A stretch of DNA of 37,585 bases, taken from contig NZ_AOIA01000019.1 of the NCBI RefSeq assembly GCF_000337695.1, positions 4,305 through 41,889 on the forward strand, read 5' to 3'. Position numbers and translations under genes: made by a program. The DNA comes from Natronococcus jeotgali DSM 18795 (GTDB lineage: Archaea > Halobacteriota > Halobacteria > Halobacteriales > Natrialbaceae). This document shows, piece after piece, positions 1-9,306 of this stretch. The notes under the pieces were generated by a model that ran no database searches, had not been told where the DNA came from, and saw nothing but the letters and a program-made list of their open reading frames with translations. The first letter of the stretch is position 1; each line of letters opens with the position of its first letter.

Positions 1-126
1 CACAAGCACGGCGACGATAAGAAGGACGACCGCGACCACAAGCACGGCGACGATAAGAAGGACGACCGCGACCACAAGCACGGCGACGACAAGAAGGACG
101 ACCGCGACTACAAGCACGGTGACGAC
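1..126 (+). repeat. 36-bp in-frame tandem repeat at the window edge
   Basis: Three 36-bp units (1-36, 37-72, 73-108) differ by a single silent GAT/GAC change, and an 18-base partial fourth unit (109-126) follows. The period is a multiple of three, so it encodes a 12-residue repeat. The repeat runs into the window edge, so the real copy number cannot be read here. Confidence 0.95.
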
Positions 127-351
127 GGCGACTCGTACGCCGACGACGTCGTCGCGATCGGTCAGTTCTCCGACGCCGAGACCAACCAGTACCAGAAGGT
201 CTCCCAGGAGAACGACCTGAAGCAGGGCGACAACGTTGCCGCATCCTACAAGGGTGACGCTGCCGCTGCTAACTTCGCCGAGCAGAACAACGCCAACGCC
301 CAGGCCGGCGCCAGCATCTCGGGCAACTTCGCCTTCGCCGCCCAGAAGTAA
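1..351 (+). CDS. Partial C-terminal end of a charged-repeat protein
   Basis: The reading frame is open from base 1 and ends at TAA 349-351, leaving 116 residues with the N-terminus off the window. The visible part opens with three exact copies of the 12-residue unit HKHGDDKKDDRD plus a partial fourth, followed by a polar, Asn/Gln/Ala-rich tail of about 75 residues that ends NFAFAAQK. I recognise no enzyme family. The His/Asp/Lys repeat suggests an extended, ion- or surface-binding stretch, and the Gln/Asn-rich tail is typical of secreted or surface proteins, but both ideas are inference. A T12 run begins 25 bases after the stop and probably ends the transcript. Confidence 0.75.
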   Translation, partial: HKHGDDKKDDRDHKHGDDKKDDRDHKHGDDKKDDRDYKHGDDGDSYADDVVAIGQFSDAETNQYQKVSQENDLKQGDNVAASYKGDAAAANFAEQNNANAQAGASISGNFAFAAQK

Positions 352-376
352 CGGCCCGCAACACCCGATCGATTCG

Positions 377-388
377 TTTTTTTTTTTT
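377..388 (+). terminator. Poly-T terminator after the repeat protein
   Basis: Twelve consecutive T residues begin 25 bases after the TAA of the first gene. Intrinsic termination in archaea relies mainly on U-tracts, so this is a likely 3' end. The remaining gap up to 592 holds nothing I can identify. Confidence 0.7.
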
Positions 389-592
389 GCATCCAGTCCG
401 TACGGCTCCTCCTCCAGTCCGAGTACGTTACCGACCGCTCGAGCCGGACGCAGCGTCTCACTCCCGACGAGCCACCGTGCGGGACGGCGAGCGCTCCGGA
501 TCGGCGTCTCGAAACCGCCGCTCGAGCGAGTCTCGTTCGGCGCGGGGTCGCGGGATCCTGGGGCGTCTCCGGGACGCGCTCGCGGACGATCG

Positions 593-1930
593 TTACCGAT
601 CGACGGCCGCCTCGGCGCGTCGCAACACTTCTCGAACCGGAAGCGCGCTCTCGCGGGCCACCCGCGCGGCGTCGTCGTACTCCGCGCTGACATCGTAGAC
701 CTCGCCGTCGGCGTCGCTCGCGACCTTGACCGAGACGGCGTAGGACTCGCCGTCGACTTCGAGCGCGACGGTCTCGAACTCGCGGTCGGCGATCCAGCGG
801 TGGGTCGCGCCCGCCTCCCGGATCCCGAGGGTGCCCGTCTCCTCGGCGAGCGCCCGGGCGACGCGCTCTCGGTCTTCGGGTTTGCAGATCACCTTCACGA
901 GGTGGCCGGGGCGGGACTTCTTCATCGTCGCCGGCAGTACCGTAACGTCGCGCGCGCCCGCGCTCGCGAGTGACTCCTGTAACCCGCCCAGGACTTCCGG
1001 CGTCGCGTCGTCGAGGTTCGTCTCGAGGACGGCGATGTCGTCTCTGACGAGCTCGCGGCCGCCGTCGCCGACGAGCGTCCGGAGCACGTTCGGGTGCGGA
1101 TCGAGGTCGTAGCCGCCGGCGCCGTAGCCCGAGGCCGCGAGCTCGAGCGACGGCAGCGCGTCGACGCCGTCCGCGAGGTGGCCCAGAATCGCCGCCCCCG
1201 TCGGCGTCAACAGCTCGGCGTCGACGGGACCGCCCCGCAGCGACCAGTCCGCCCGCTCGGCGATCTCGACGACAGCCGGCGACGGGACGGGGTACTCGCC
1301 GTGGCTCATCTCGACGGTGCCGCCGCCGGTCGAGAGCGGGGTGGTGACGATCCGATCGGGGTCGAGATCGCGAGCGAGCGCGACGGCGCCCACGACGTCC
1401 GCGATCGCGTCGTCGGCGCCGACCTCGTGGAAGTGGATGTCCTCGAGATCCTCGCCGTGGACGCTCGCCTCGGCCTCGCCGAGCAGCTCGAAGATCGCGA
1501 GCGCGTCGCGTTCGACCGCGTCGTCGAGGGCCATCTCCGCGACGATCTCGCGGACCTCGAGGTAGCTGCGGTGGGGGCCGTGGCCCTCCGCGGGAACGCC
1601 CTCGTCGCCTCCGTGGTCGTGACCGTGATCGTGGTCATCGTCCCCGTGGTCGTGGCCATCGTCCCCGTGGTCGTGCTGGTCCGGATCGCCGTGGTCGTGG
1701 GCGTGTCCGTGACTCCCCTCCGTCCGGGCCGCGTCCTCGCCGTCGGTCAGGACCACGTCGACGGTTGTCGACGCGATGCCGCACTTGACGGTCTCGTCGA
1801 TCCGGTATTCGAGGTCGAGCGCCGTCTCGACGGGCTCGAGGACGTCCCGGTCGGCGCCGGCGTCGAGCAACGCGGCGAGGATCATATCGCCGCTTGCACC
1901 CATTCGGCCGTCGAACGCGAGCGTTCGCAT
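593..1930 (-). CDS. larC: LarC, nickel-pincer cofactor biosynthesis protein
   Basis: LarC is a CTP-dependent enzyme that inserts nickel into the pyridinium dithio-dicarboxylate nucleotide to complete the cofactor of lactate racemase LarA. The N-terminus MRTLAFDGRMGASGDM matches the family's usual MKxLYFDCxxGxSGDM start. A His/Asp-rich stretch (about residues 70-110, many HDHG units) is typical of LarC and probably binds nickel. The C-terminal half carries the family's ETNLDD and MKKSRPGH motifs. I chose ATG 1930, 445 residues. A longer frame with a TTG at 1957 exists, but a TATA-like CTTTTTGG at 1954-1961 lies where a promoter for the ATG should be. No larA, larB or larE lies in the window. 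It is divergent from the Cdc48 gene. Confidence 0.9.
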   Translation of the reverse strand: MRTLAFDGRMGASGDMILAALLDAGADRDVLEPVETALDLEYRIDETVKCGIASTTVDVVLTDGEDAARTEGSHGHAHDHGDPDQHDHGDDGHDHGDDDHDHGHDHGGDEGVPAEGHGPHRSYLEVREIVAEMALDDAVERDALAIFELLGEAEASVHGEDLEDIHFHEVGADDAIADVVGAVALARDLDPDRIVTTPLSTGGGTVEMSHGEYPVPSPAVVEIAERADWSLRGGPVDAELLTPTGAAILGHLADGVDALPSLELAASGYGAGGYDLDPHPNVLRTLVGDGGRELVRDDIAVLETNLDDATPEVLGGLQESLASAGARDVTVLPATMKKSRPGHLVKVICKPEDRERVARALAEETGTLGIREAGATHRWIADREFETVALEVDGESYAVSVKVASDADGEVYDVSAEYDDAARVARESALPVREVLRRAEAAVDR

Positions 1931-1953
1931 ACGTCGACTGGCGGCCGGCGAAG

Positions 1954-1961
1954 CCAAAAAG
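1954..1961 (-). promoter_or_regulatory. TATA-like box for larC
   Basis: On the minus strand CTTTTTGG sits 24-31 bases before ATG 1930, the expected position for a leaderless haloarchaeal transcript. Confidence 0.5.
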
Positions 1962-2033
1962 CCACCTTCTCGACGCCGCCAAAACCCACCGAAGCCGGTA
2001 CCTCTATGTGTCTTGGCACCTCAGTTAGATATG

Positions 2034-2047
2034 GTGCTAACTAGCAC
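2034..2047. promoter_or_regulatory. 14-bp inverted repeat between larC and cdc48
   Basis: GTGCTA-AC-TAGCAC is a perfect 6+6 inverted repeat in the divergent spacer. A nearby GCACC (2016-2020) can also pair with GGTGC (2033-2037). It could be an operator. No regulator is assigned. Confidence 0.4.
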
Positions 2048-2122
2048 GGTGTGGGTTCACGGTAGCAAAAAGCCTATCCGGTCCCGAATCGGAATCACTG
2101 ACATCGCCGTCCATCCCGAATC

Positions 2123-4351
2123 ATGAACGAAGTCCAACTGGAGGTTGCGAAAGCGTACCCGAACGACTCGGGTCGCGGTATCGCCCGACTCGACCCGGAC
2201 ACGCTGTTACATCTGAAGCTAAGTCCGGGCGACATCATCGAGATCGAAGGCGCGGATACGACCGCCGCGAAGGTGTGGCGGGCGGACCGACAGGATTGGA
2301 ACACGGACACCGTCCGGATCGACGGCTTCACCAGACAGAACGCCGACGTCGGTATCGGCGAACGAGTGACGATCCGGAAGGCCGAGGCAACCAAGGCCGA
2401 CGAGCTCGTCCTCGCACCGCCCGAAGAGGCGTCGGTACAGTTCGGCTCCGACGCCGCGGGGATGGTCAAACGCCAGATCCTCAAGCGACCGGTCGTCGGC
2501 CACGACATCGTTCCCGTGATGAGCTCGACGAACCACCCGTTCATGCGCTCGCCGGGGCAGGCGATCCCGTTGATCGCCGTCGAGACCGAGCCCGAGGGCG
2601 TAGTGCTGATCACGGAAGATACCGACGTCGAACTCCGCGAGGAGCCCATCAGCGGCTTCGAGAAGACCGGCGGCGGAATCACCTACGAGGACATCGGCGG
2701 CCTGCAAGACGAGATCCAGCGGGTCCGCGAGATGGTCGAGTTGCCGATGAAACACCCCCAGATCTTCAAGAAGCTGGGGATCGAGCCGCCACAGGGCGTG
2801 CTGTTGCACGGCCCGCCCGGTACCGGGAAGACCCTGCTCGCCAAGGCCGTCGCCAACGAGACCTCGGCGAGTTTCTTCTCCATTGCCGGACCGGAGATCA
2901 TCTCGAAGTACTACGGGGAGTCCGAACAGCAGCTTCGGGAGATCTTCGAGGACGCCAGCGAGGAGTCGCCCGCGATTATCTTCATCGACGAACTCGACTC
3001 CATCGCGCCCAAACGCGAGGACGTCACCGGTGAAGTCGAGCGCCGGGTCGTCGCCCAGCTGCTGACGATGATGGACGGCCTCGAGGCCCGGGGCCAGGTG
3101 ATCGTCATCGCCGCAACCAACCGGGTCGACTCGGTCGACCCCGCGCTTCGCCGCCCGGGCCGGTTCGACCGCGAGATCGAGATCGGCGTCCCCGACGAGG
3201 TTGGCCGCGAGGAGATCCTCCAGATCCACACCCGCGGGATGCCGCTGTCCGACGACGTCGATCTGGCCCACATGGCCGACGAGACCCACGGCTTCGTCGG
3301 CGCCGACATCGAGAGTCTGACGAAGGAGGCCGCGATGAAGGCGCTGCGACGGTACCTCCCCGAGATCGACCTCGACGAGGAGGACATCCCGCCGAGCCTG
3401 ATCGACCGGATGATCGTCAAACGGGAGGACTTCCGGGGCGCGCTGAACGAGGTCGAACCCTCGGCGATGCGGGAGGTGCTCGTCGAGCTGCCGAAGATCT
3501 CCTGGGACGACGTCGGCGGACTCCACACCGCCAAGGAACAGGTCCAGGAGTCCGTCGAGTGGCCGCTGAACAACCCCGAACGGTTCGAACGGCTGGGGAT
3601 CGATCCGCCGGCGGGCGTCCTGCTGTACGGGCCGCCGGGCACCGGGAAGACGCTGATGGCGAAAGCCGTCGCCAACGAGACCAACGCCAACTTCATCTCC
3701 GTGCGGGGCCCGCAGCTGCTCAGCAAGTGGGTCGGCGAGTCCGAGAAGGCGATCCGGCAGACCTTCCGCAAGGCCCGGCAGGTCTCGCCGACGGTGATCT
3801 TCTTCGACGAGCTCGACGCGCTGGCGCCCGGCCGGGGCGGCGAGACCGGATCGAACGTCTCCGAACGGGTCGTCAACCAGCTGTTGACTGAACTGGACGG
3901 CCTCGAGGAGATGGAGAACGTGATGGTCATCGGCGCGACCAACCGTCCGGACATGATCGACCCCGCCCTGTTGCGCTCGGGGCGGTTCGATCGCTTAGTC
4001 ATGATCGGCGAACCCGACGTGGAGGGTCGCGAACGGATCCTCGACATCCACACCCAGGGGACGCCCCTGGCCGCGGACGTCAACCTCCAGGAGATCGCCG
4101 AGATCACCGACGGCTACGTCGGCAGCGACCTCGAGTCGATCGCCCGCGAGGCCGCCATCGAGGCGCTACGTGAGGACCACGAGGCCAACATCGTCGAGAT
4201 GCGTCACTTCCGGCAGGCGATGGAGAACGTCCGGCCGACGATCACCGACGACATCCTCGACTACTACGAGCGCATCGAGGAGGAGTTCCAGGGCGGCTCG
4301 AGCGGACCCGATCCGACCGGTCGTCGCGGCAGCCGGATCGGCTTCCAGTAG
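2123..4351 (+). CDS. cdc48: Cdc48/VAT-type double AAA ATPase
   Basis: This is the archaeal homologue of p97/Cdc48, a cytoplasmic hexameric unfoldase that extracts and unfolds proteins and can hand them to the proteasome. The 742 residues fit the family. The N-terminal substrate-binding domain (about 1-185) is followed by D1, with Walker A GPPGTGKT at 230-237, Walker B IIFIDE at 285-290 and arginine fingers in RRPGRFDR near 343-350. D2 has Walker A at 503-510, Walker B VIFFDE at 558-563 and RSGRFDR further on. Both rings look catalytically intact. The C-terminus ends RIGFQ and shows no HbYX proteasome-docking motif. It is monocistronic, with T5 at 4364-4368 just after the stop. Haloarchaea usually hold several paralogues and I cannot tell which this is. 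Confidence 0.97.
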   Translation: MNEVQLEVAKAYPNDSGRGIARLDPDTLLHLKLSPGDIIEIEGADTTAAKVWRADRQDWNTDTVRIDGFTRQNADVGIGERVTIRKAEATKADELVLAPPEEASVQFGSDAAGMVKRQILKRPVVGHDIVPVMSSTNHPFMRSPGQAIPLIAVETEPEGVVLITEDTDVELREEPISGFEKTGGGITYEDIGGLQDEIQRVREMVELPMKHPQIFKKLGIEPPQGVLLHGPPGTGKTLLAKAVANETSASFFSIAGPEIISKYYGESEQQLREIFEDASEESPAIIFIDELDSIAPKREDVTGEVERRVVAQLLTMMDGLEARGQVIVIAATNRVDSVDPALRRPGRFDREIEIGVPDEVGREEILQIHTRGMPLSDDVDLAHMADETHGFVGADIESLTKEAAMKALRRYLPEIDLDEEDIPPSLIDRMIVKREDFRGALNEVEPSAMREVLVELPKISWDDVGGLHTAKEQVQESVEWPLNNPERFERLGIDPPAGVLLYGPPGTGKTLMAKAVANETNANFISVRGPQLLSKWVGESEKAIRQTFRKARQVSPTVIFFDELDALAPGRGGETGSNVSERVVNQLLTELDGLEEMENVMVIGATNRPDMIDPALLRSGRFDRLVMIGEPDVEGRERILDIHTQGTPLAADVNLQEIAEITDGYVGSDLESIAREAAIEALREDHEANIVEMRHFRQAMENVRPTITDDILDYYERIEEEFQGGSSGPDPTGRRGSRIGFQ

Positions 4352-4672
4352 CGCTGTCTCTCGTTTTTCGTCGGTAGGGCGTAGATTACGCTTCCCCTAC
4401 CGCGCCGTCGGTCGATCGGGACGCGGCGCCGAACCGTTCGTTCGATCGAGCAAACGGCGACAACCGTCGCCTACGCGTCGTCGTCCCGCGCGCGACATCG
4501 TGTGAACTATACGCACACCGATCCCGTCGGGAACGGCCGCGAGAGCGGTCGCCGTTCCGATCGGTTCGGTTCAGTTCGGTCCATATTCGGATGAACCGGA
4601 CCGAACCGATCGAAACGGTCGCGCCGGTATATGTGGACCCGAGTGGGGGACCGACACGTGATCGGTGTTTCG
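4352..4672. other. Intergenic region with inverted repeat
   Basis: No gene is supported in these 321 bases. A T5 run (4364-4368) may end the cdc48 transcript. A perfect 11-bp inverted repeat (4560-4570 ATCGGTTCGGT with 4600-4610 ACCGAACCGAT) surrounds further TTCGG/CCGAA half-copies. TATATG at 4627-4632 may be the promoter of the next gene. Confidence 0.6.
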
Positions 4673-4942
4673 ATGTCCAGTCCAACAACCCGCGATACCC
4701 GCACCGCGGCGTCGACCGAGAGCACCGAGAGCCAGAACGACCGGCGCCCCCTCGAGCGACTCGTTCCCCACCTGATCGACGCCGTCCGGAAAACCGGATT
4801 CTGGACGGCCATCGTGCTTCCCTTTCTGTACGTGCCCCTGCTGGCGACCGGCCTGTCGACGGCGGCCGAGACCCTCACGTTTCTCGCCCTGCTCGGGAGC
4901 AACCTCGTCGCGCTCTACGTCGGCCACACCTATCGGCAGTGA
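4673..4942 (+). CDS. Small two-helix membrane protein
   Basis: The gene encodes 89 residues. A polar Ser/Thr/Glu-rich N-terminus (about 1-35) is followed by two hydrophobic segments, GFWTAIVLPFLYVPLLATGL and LTFLALLGSNLVALYVG, so it is an integral membrane protein with both ends probably on the same side. A 14-residue upstream extension to ATG 4631 is possible. I prefer 4673 because the TATA-like TATATG at 4627-4632 overlaps the upstream start. I recognise no family of known function. It converges on the EamA gene with 12 bases between stops. Confidence 0.75.
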   Translation: MSSPTTRDTRTAASTESTESQNDRRPLERLVPHLIDAVRKTGFWTAIVLPFLYVPLLATGLSTAAETLTFLALLGSNLVALYVGHTYRQ

Positions 4943-4954
4943 CGATCTCGGCGG

Positions 4955-5881
4955 CTACCGACTCGAGCGCCACCGACCGATCGCGGCGACCTCCCGGCCG
5001 ATCGCTCGCCGCTTGACGAGGACGAATCCGCAGGCGATCAGCGCGAAGCCGGCCGCGGTCGCCGTGTCGATCACTTCGCCCAGGTACAGCCAGCCGACCA
5101 GCGCCGTAAACACCGGAGCGACGTAGGAGACCATGTTGATCTCGACGGCGCCCAGTCGCTCGAGCAGGTCGAAGTACAGCAGGAACCCGAGCGCGCTCGC
5201 GACAAGCGAGAGGTAGGCGAGCGCGCCCAGCGCCTCGGGGTGGATCCAGGCGGCGGGCTCGATCGGCTCGCCGAGCCCGAGGCTCACGACGTGCATCAGC
5301 GCGGCGCCGCCGAGCATCGACCAGGCTTCCATCGTCTCGATCGGCAGGTCGGCGTCGATCCGTCTGGTGAGGACGCCGCCGAGGGCGAACGCCGTAGCCG
5401 CACAGAAGACCAGCAGCTTCGCGACGGCGTCGGTCGCGAACAGGTTCGACGGGTCGGGCTGGACGATTACGCCGACGCCGACGAGGCCGAGGCAGACGCC
5501 GCCGACGCCGACGGCCGACAGCGCGTCCGAGGGGACGAGCGCCCGCGCGAATCCGGTGGTCAACACCGGCGAGAGGCTCACCACCACGGCCGCGGCCGCG
5601 GCGGTCGTGTGTAACTGGCCCACGAAGAGGAAGACGTGGTAGGCGCCGATCAGCAGCGCCGCACCGACGGCGACCGTCGTCCACTCTCCACGACTGACGG
5701 GTCGCCAGCGATCGACGGCGTAGACCGCGTACGCGAGCATGAGCGCGCCCGCGATATCGTACCGAAGCGCCGCGAACAACACGGGCGGAAGGTACTCGAG
5801 TCCCGCACTGATCGCGACGAACGAGCTCCCCCAGGCGGCCGCCAGCAACAGAAAGAGCGCGAGGTTTCGATAGCGGGTCAC
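4955..5881 (-). CDS. EamA/DMT-family transporter
   Basis: The 308-residue membrane protein has the two-fold repeat of about five helices each that defines EamA (drug/metabolite transporter) permeases. The first half opens LALFLLLAAAWGSSFVAISAG and includes the conserved RY(D)IAGALML helix. The second half has ALAYLSLVASALGFLLYFDLLERLGA and the family's VAPVFTALVGWLYLGEVID end. Such proteins usually export amino acids, nucleosides or other metabolites. The substrate cannot be read. The start is GTG 5881. The last residues are Arg-rich (KRRAIGREVAAIGRWRSSR), consistent with a cytoplasmic tail. It lies 38 bases after the DUF7344 gene on the same strand and may share its transcript. Confidence 0.9.
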   Translation of the reverse strand: MTRYRNLALFLLLAAAWGSSFVAISAGLEYLPPVLFAALRYDIAGALMLAYAVYAVDRWRPVSRGEWTTVAVGAALLIGAYHVFLFVGQLHTTAAAAAVVVSLSPVLTTGFARALVPSDALSAVGVGGVCLGLVGVGVIVQPDPSNLFATDAVAKLLVFCAATAFALGGVLTRRIDADLPIETMEAWSMLGGAALMHVVSLGLGEPIEPAAWIHPEALGALAYLSLVASALGFLLYFDLLERLGAVEINMVSYVAPVFTALVGWLYLGEVIDTATAAGFALIACGFVLVKRRAIGREVAAIGRWRSSR

Positions 5882-5919
5882 GGTCGCCGTTTCTCGGGCG
5901 GCGTGCTATGCGTTTCGGA

Positions 5920-6279
5920 TCAGGGCAAGGGCGTCTCGCGGAGCTCCGGCTCCGACTCGGTCTGCTTGAACTGCTCGAGCAGCGGACGGATCTCGTCGAA
6001 CCCCTCCTCGAGGACGATGTCGCCGCTGCGCAGGTCGTAGTCGATGATGTCGTAGTCCGCAAGCCGCGGCAGGTGGTTGTGGACCAGCGAGACGTAGACG
6101 CGCTGGCGGTACTCCGAGTCGACGGCCCCTCTCTCGCCGCGCTCCCAGGCGGCGATCTCCGTGACGATGTCCTCGAGGTTGCCGCGTCGCGTCTCGGCCA
6201 GCTGGTAGAGGAGGTAGCGGCGCTCGGATTCGGCTAACAGCGAACAGGCGGCTTCCATACGAGACCGGGTCTGCGTCAT
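5920..6279 (-). CDS. DUF7344 winged-helix-like protein
   Basis: The 119-residue protein has the haloarchaeal DUF7344 pattern: an opening helix LLAESERRYLLYQLAE, a central segment with RVYVSLVHNHLPRLADYDIIDYD, and a short acidic tail. This resembles an ArsR/MarR-type winged helix, so a transcriptional role is likely but inferred. It lies upstream of the EamA exporter on the same strand with a 38-base gap, suggesting it may regulate or be co-expressed with it. A second family member sits at 20168-20581. ATG 6279 is used. ATG at codon 8 is an alternative. TAATTAC about 25 bases upstream, or the AT-rich island at 6338-6373, could supply the promoter. Confidence 0.8.
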   Translation of the reverse strand: MTQTRSRMEAACSLLAESERRYLLYQLAETRRGNLEDIVTEIAAWERGERGAVDSEYRQRVYVSLVHNHLPRLADYDIIDYDLRSGDIVLEEGFDEIRPLLEQFKQTESEPELRETPLP

Positions 6280-6337
6280 ACCCGAGAGAAGCCGCCGTTT
6301 GTAATTACGCCTGCTGCCAAAACGATTTGGGCCACTA

Positions 6338-6373
6338 TCGGAATTTATATTAGATTATAATACGTTAAAATTT
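6338..6373. promoter_or_regulatory. AT-rich island between the dpp-type operon and the DUF7344 gene
   Basis: About 36 bases are almost entirely A/T, with several TATA-like runs, between two leftward genes in GC-rich DNA. It can serve as the end of the ABC operon, as the promoter of the DUF7344 gene, or both. Confidence 0.45.
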
Positions 6374-6384
6374 CCGCATCCGGA

Positions 6385-7986
6385 TCAGTGCTCCGGCGCG
6401 GGCGCATCGCGTCGCTCGGCCGCGTCGTAGAGGTGGCAGGCGACCGGGTGCTCGTCAGCGTCGAGGGCAGGGTTCCGCCGCTCGCAGACGCTCTCGTACT
6501 CCTCGCGGAGCCGATCGGCCGCCGCCTCCCAGTCGCCGACGGCGACCGACGCCAGCGCCTCAGTGACGACCGCGTCGTGTCGGGCCGGCAGTTCGGTTCC
6601 GAGCAGTCGATCCTTCAGCGCCGCCACGAACGCATCGACGTCGGCCTCCGAGACCGTTCCGTTCTCGAGGGCGAAGCGCCCGTCGTCGCCGACGGTCTCC
6701 AGGGAGACGTCGCGGCTCTCGACGCGCTCGCGGAGCGTCATCAGCTCGCGGTAGGTCTCCTGGTCGATCTCGAGGTCCGCGGGCGGGATCACCTTCGGAC
6801 ACCGGGTTCGGAACCGGCAGCCGCTGGGCGGGTCCCGCGGCGAGGGAACGTCCCCCGAGAGGGTCTCTCGCTCGCGCTCGCGCTCGTCGGTCGAGGCCCG
6901 CGGGACGCTGTCGAGCAACGCCTGCGTGTAGGGGTGTTTCGGGTCCGCGAACAGTTCGTCGACGGGACCGATCTCGACGATCTCGCCGAGGTACATCACG
7001 GCGACGCGGTCGCAGACGTGGCGGATCACCGAGAGGTCGTGACTGATCAGCAGGTAGGTGAGGTCGAACTCCGCCTGCAGGTCGGCCAGCAGGTTCAGCA
7101 CCTGCGCCTGAACCGAGACGTCAAGCGCCGAGGTCGGTTCGTCGAGGACGACGAACTCGGGCTCGAGCGCGAGCGCGCGGGCGATCCCGATTCGCTGGCG
7201 CTGGCCGCCCGAGAACTCGTGGGGGTAGCGATCCAGCTGGTCGATCGAGAGCCCGACCCGCTCGAGGAGGCTCCGTGCGCGGTCGAGCCGGAGCCGTTTC
7301 GTCGAGCGGTCGACCGAAACGCGGACGTCGATCCCGTCGCCGCGCTCGACGTCGACCGAGAGGTCCTCGGCGACCTCGGCGACGACGCCGTCGGCCTCGT
7401 CGACCCCCCGTTCGTCGGGGTCGACGTCGCCGGCGACGTCGCTCGAGCGGACGGTGACGTGGACCGTCGCGACGCCGTCGACGGGCGCGACGAGTTTGTC
7501 GACGTCGTCGGCGACGGTCACCGAGACGATGTCGGCGGAGATGCCGTCGGTCCGCAACTCGGCGCGGCTCTCGACCCCGGGATCGGTCCAGGGCCAGTCG
7601 TGGATCTCGAGGGGCTGGGTGACGATCCCGCCGATGGTCATCCGCGGATCGAGACTCGAGAACGGGTCCTGGAAGACGACCTGGGCCCCCCTGCGGAAGT
7701 CGGTCAGCGCGTCGCCCTCGAGGTCGTAGACGCTCTCGCCGTCGAAGACGACGTCGCCGTCGGTCGGCTCCTGGAGCCGGAGGAGGGTCTCGCCGGTGGT
7801 CGACTTCCCGCAGCCCGACTCCCCGACCAGTCCGAGGGTCTCGCCAGGGTCGATGTCGAAGCTCACGCCGTCGACGGCCCGGACGGGAACGGGTTCGCCT
7901 CCGAGCAGCCGATCGAGCAGCGAGTCGTTCTCCCAGAAGTACTTCCGAAGGTCCTCGACGCGAACCAGCGGGTCGTCTGCGCTCAT
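6385..7986 (-). CDS. Peptide-type ABC importer ATPase (DppF/OppF class)
   Basis: This is one of the two ATPases that power an oligopeptide/dipeptide-type importer from the cytoplasmic face. Walker A GESGCGKS is at 55-62, the Q-loop in [11 protein letters not shown] near 104-114, signature FSGGQRQR at 258-265 and Walker B VVLDEP at 279-284, with the switch SHD following. The C-terminal oligopeptide domain starts [10 protein letters not shown] and ends VACHLYD. At 533 residues it is much longer than the usual 320-350. One acidic insert of about 100 residues (about 131-235) lies between Q-loop and signature, and a second of about 100 residues splits the C-terminal cysteine motif. The start overlaps the preceding ATPase stop (ATGA). 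It is the last gene of the operon. Confidence 0.93.
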   Translation of the reverse strand: MSADDPLVRVEDLRKYFWENDSLLDRLLGGEPVPVRAVDGVSFDIDPGETLGLVGESGCGKSTTGETLLRLQEPTDGDVVFDGESVYDLEGDALTDFRRGAQVVFQDPFSSLDPRMTIGGIVTQPLEIHDWPWTDPGVESRAELRTDGISADIVSVTVADDVDKLVAPVDGVATVHVTVRSSDVAGDVDPDERGVDEADGVVAEVAEDLSVDVERGDGIDVRVSVDRSTKRLRLDRARSLLERVGLSIDQLDRYPHEFSGGQRQRIGIARALALEPEFVVLDEPTSALDVSVQAQVLNLLADLQAEFDLTYLLISHDLSVIRHVCDRVAVMYLGEIVEIGPVDELFADPKHPYTQALLDSVPRASTDERERERETLSGDVPSPRDPPSGCRFRTRCPKVIPPADLEIDQETYRELMTLRERVESRDVSLETVGDDGRFALENGTVSEADVDAFVAALKDRLLGTELPARHDAVVTEALASVAVGDWEAAADRLREEYESVCERRNPALDADEHPVACHLYDAAERRDAPAPEH

Positions 7987-9305
7987 CGGCGCTCACCTCC
8001 GGTTCCCTCGACGGTCGACTCAGCCCGTTCGGGCTGGACGTCCGTTTCGGTTCCGTCGGGATCGGCGTGTTTGTCGGCCGCCGCGCGGTCGGCCTTCCCG
8101 AAGTAGTCGGTCGGCAGCGCGCGCGCCTCCGTATACTCCCGGGTCGCGAGCACGCAGCGCACCTCGTGTTCCTCGCTTCCGGCCCCGTCGTACTCCGGGG
8201 GATGGGAGAGGCAATCCTCCATCGCCTTCGGACAGCGATCCGCGAAGTAACACCGATCGCCCATCTCGCGGTCGAGCAGGCTCGGGACGTTACCCGGGAT
8301 CGGCTCGAGGCGCCCGCCGCCTCGCGGTTTCTCCGCTCGATCGTCCGCGGCGCGTCGCGCCGTGGGACCCTCGAGGTCGGGGATCGATCCCAGCAGCCCC
8401 TCGGTGTAGGGGTGGACGTGGTCGTCGAAGACGTCCTCGAGGGTGCCCCGCTCGACGATCTCGCCGGCGTACATCACGCCGACGCGGTCGCACATTCGGG
8501 CGACGACCCCGAGGTTGTGCGTGATCAACAGGATCGTCATTCCGGTCTCCTCCTGGAGGTCGTCGAGCAGGTCGAGCACCTGGGCCTGGATCGTCACGTC
8601 CAGGGCCGTCGTCGGCTCGTCGGCGACCAGCACGTCGGGCTCGCCCGCCAGCGCTTGGGCGATCATCGCCCGCTGGAGCATCCCCCCGGAGTACTCGTGG
8701 GGGTACTCGTCGGCCCGCTCGACGGGATCGGGGATACCGACGAGTTCGAGCAGCTCGATCGCGCGCTCGCGACTGGCTTCGCTGACGTACTTCCTCGAGG
8801 GGAGTACCGTCGAGAGCACGAGCGATCCCAGCGAGTACTCCCGGGTCTTCGCCCGCGTCGATCGCGGGTTCGCGCTGGCTCGCCGCTGGACCTCGACGGC
8901 CTCGGCGATCTGCTCGCCGACCGTGAGACTCGGGTTGAAGCTGCTCTCGGGGTCCTGAAAGATCATGCTGAAGGAGGTTCCCCGGAGCGACCGCCGGACC
9001 CGCTCGGGGACCTCGAGCAGGTTGACGAACGAGCCGTCGACGGCCTCGGGGTGGTCGTCGGCGACGGCCTCGGCGAGGCCGTCGTCGTTGAACCAGATCT
9101 CGCCGTCGGTGATCCGTCCGGGCGACTCGATCAGGTCGATGACCGACCGCGCGGTGACGCTCTTGCCCGAGCCGCTCTCACCGACGATCCCGAAGACCTC
9201 GCCCCGTTCGATCCGCAGGTCGAGATCCGAGACCGCGTTTACCTGTCCCTGTTCCGTAAAGAACCGAGTCGACAGCCCGTCGACGCGTAGGATGTCCGTT
9301 GTCAT
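7983..9305 (-). CDS. Peptide-type ABC importer ATPase (DppD/OppD class)
   Basis: This is the partner ATPase of the importer. From ATG 9305 it is 440 residues, with Walker A GESGSGKS at 42-49, Q-loop [11 protein letters not shown] near 115-125, signature YSGGMLQR at 205-212, Walker B VLVADEP at 225-231, and the C-terminal peptide-transporter domain with [18 protein letters not shown] modest insert (about 141-178) before the signature makes it longer than bacterial DppD. An upstream in-frame ATG (9368) would overlap the permease gene and adds residues unlike the family, so I rejected it. There is one base between the permease stop and this start, and a 4-base ATGA overlap with the next ATPase. 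Confidence 0.94.
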   Translation of the reverse strand: MTTDILRVDGLSTRFFTEQGQVNAVSDLDLRIERGEVFGIVGESGSGKSVTARSVIDLIESPGRITDGEIWFNDDGLAEAVADDHPEAVDGSFVNLLEVPERVRRSLRGTSFSMIFQDPESSFNPSLTVGEQIAEAVEVQRRASANPRSTRAKTREYSLGSLVLSTVLPSRKYVSEASRERAIELLELVGIPDPVERADEYPHEYSGGMLQRAMIAQALAGEPDVLVADEPTTALDVTIQAQVLDLLDDLQEETGMTILLITHNLGVVARMCDRVGVMYAGEIVERGTLEDVFDDHVHPYTEGLLGSIPDLEGPTARRAADDRAEKPRGGGRLEPIPGNVPSLLDREMGDRCYFADRCPKAMEDCLSHPPEYDGAGSEEHEVRCVLATREYTEARALPTDYFGKADRAAADKHADPDGTETDVQPERAESTVEGTGGERR

Positions 9306-9306
9306 A

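Noticed and set aside
1-126. CRISPR array
   Set aside because: The 36-bp units are contiguous, with no spacers, and encode an in-frame protein repeat.
1094-2044. 316-residue plus-strand open frame
   Set aside because: It is antisense to larC. The Val/Ile-rich stretch is the complement of the His/Asp tract.
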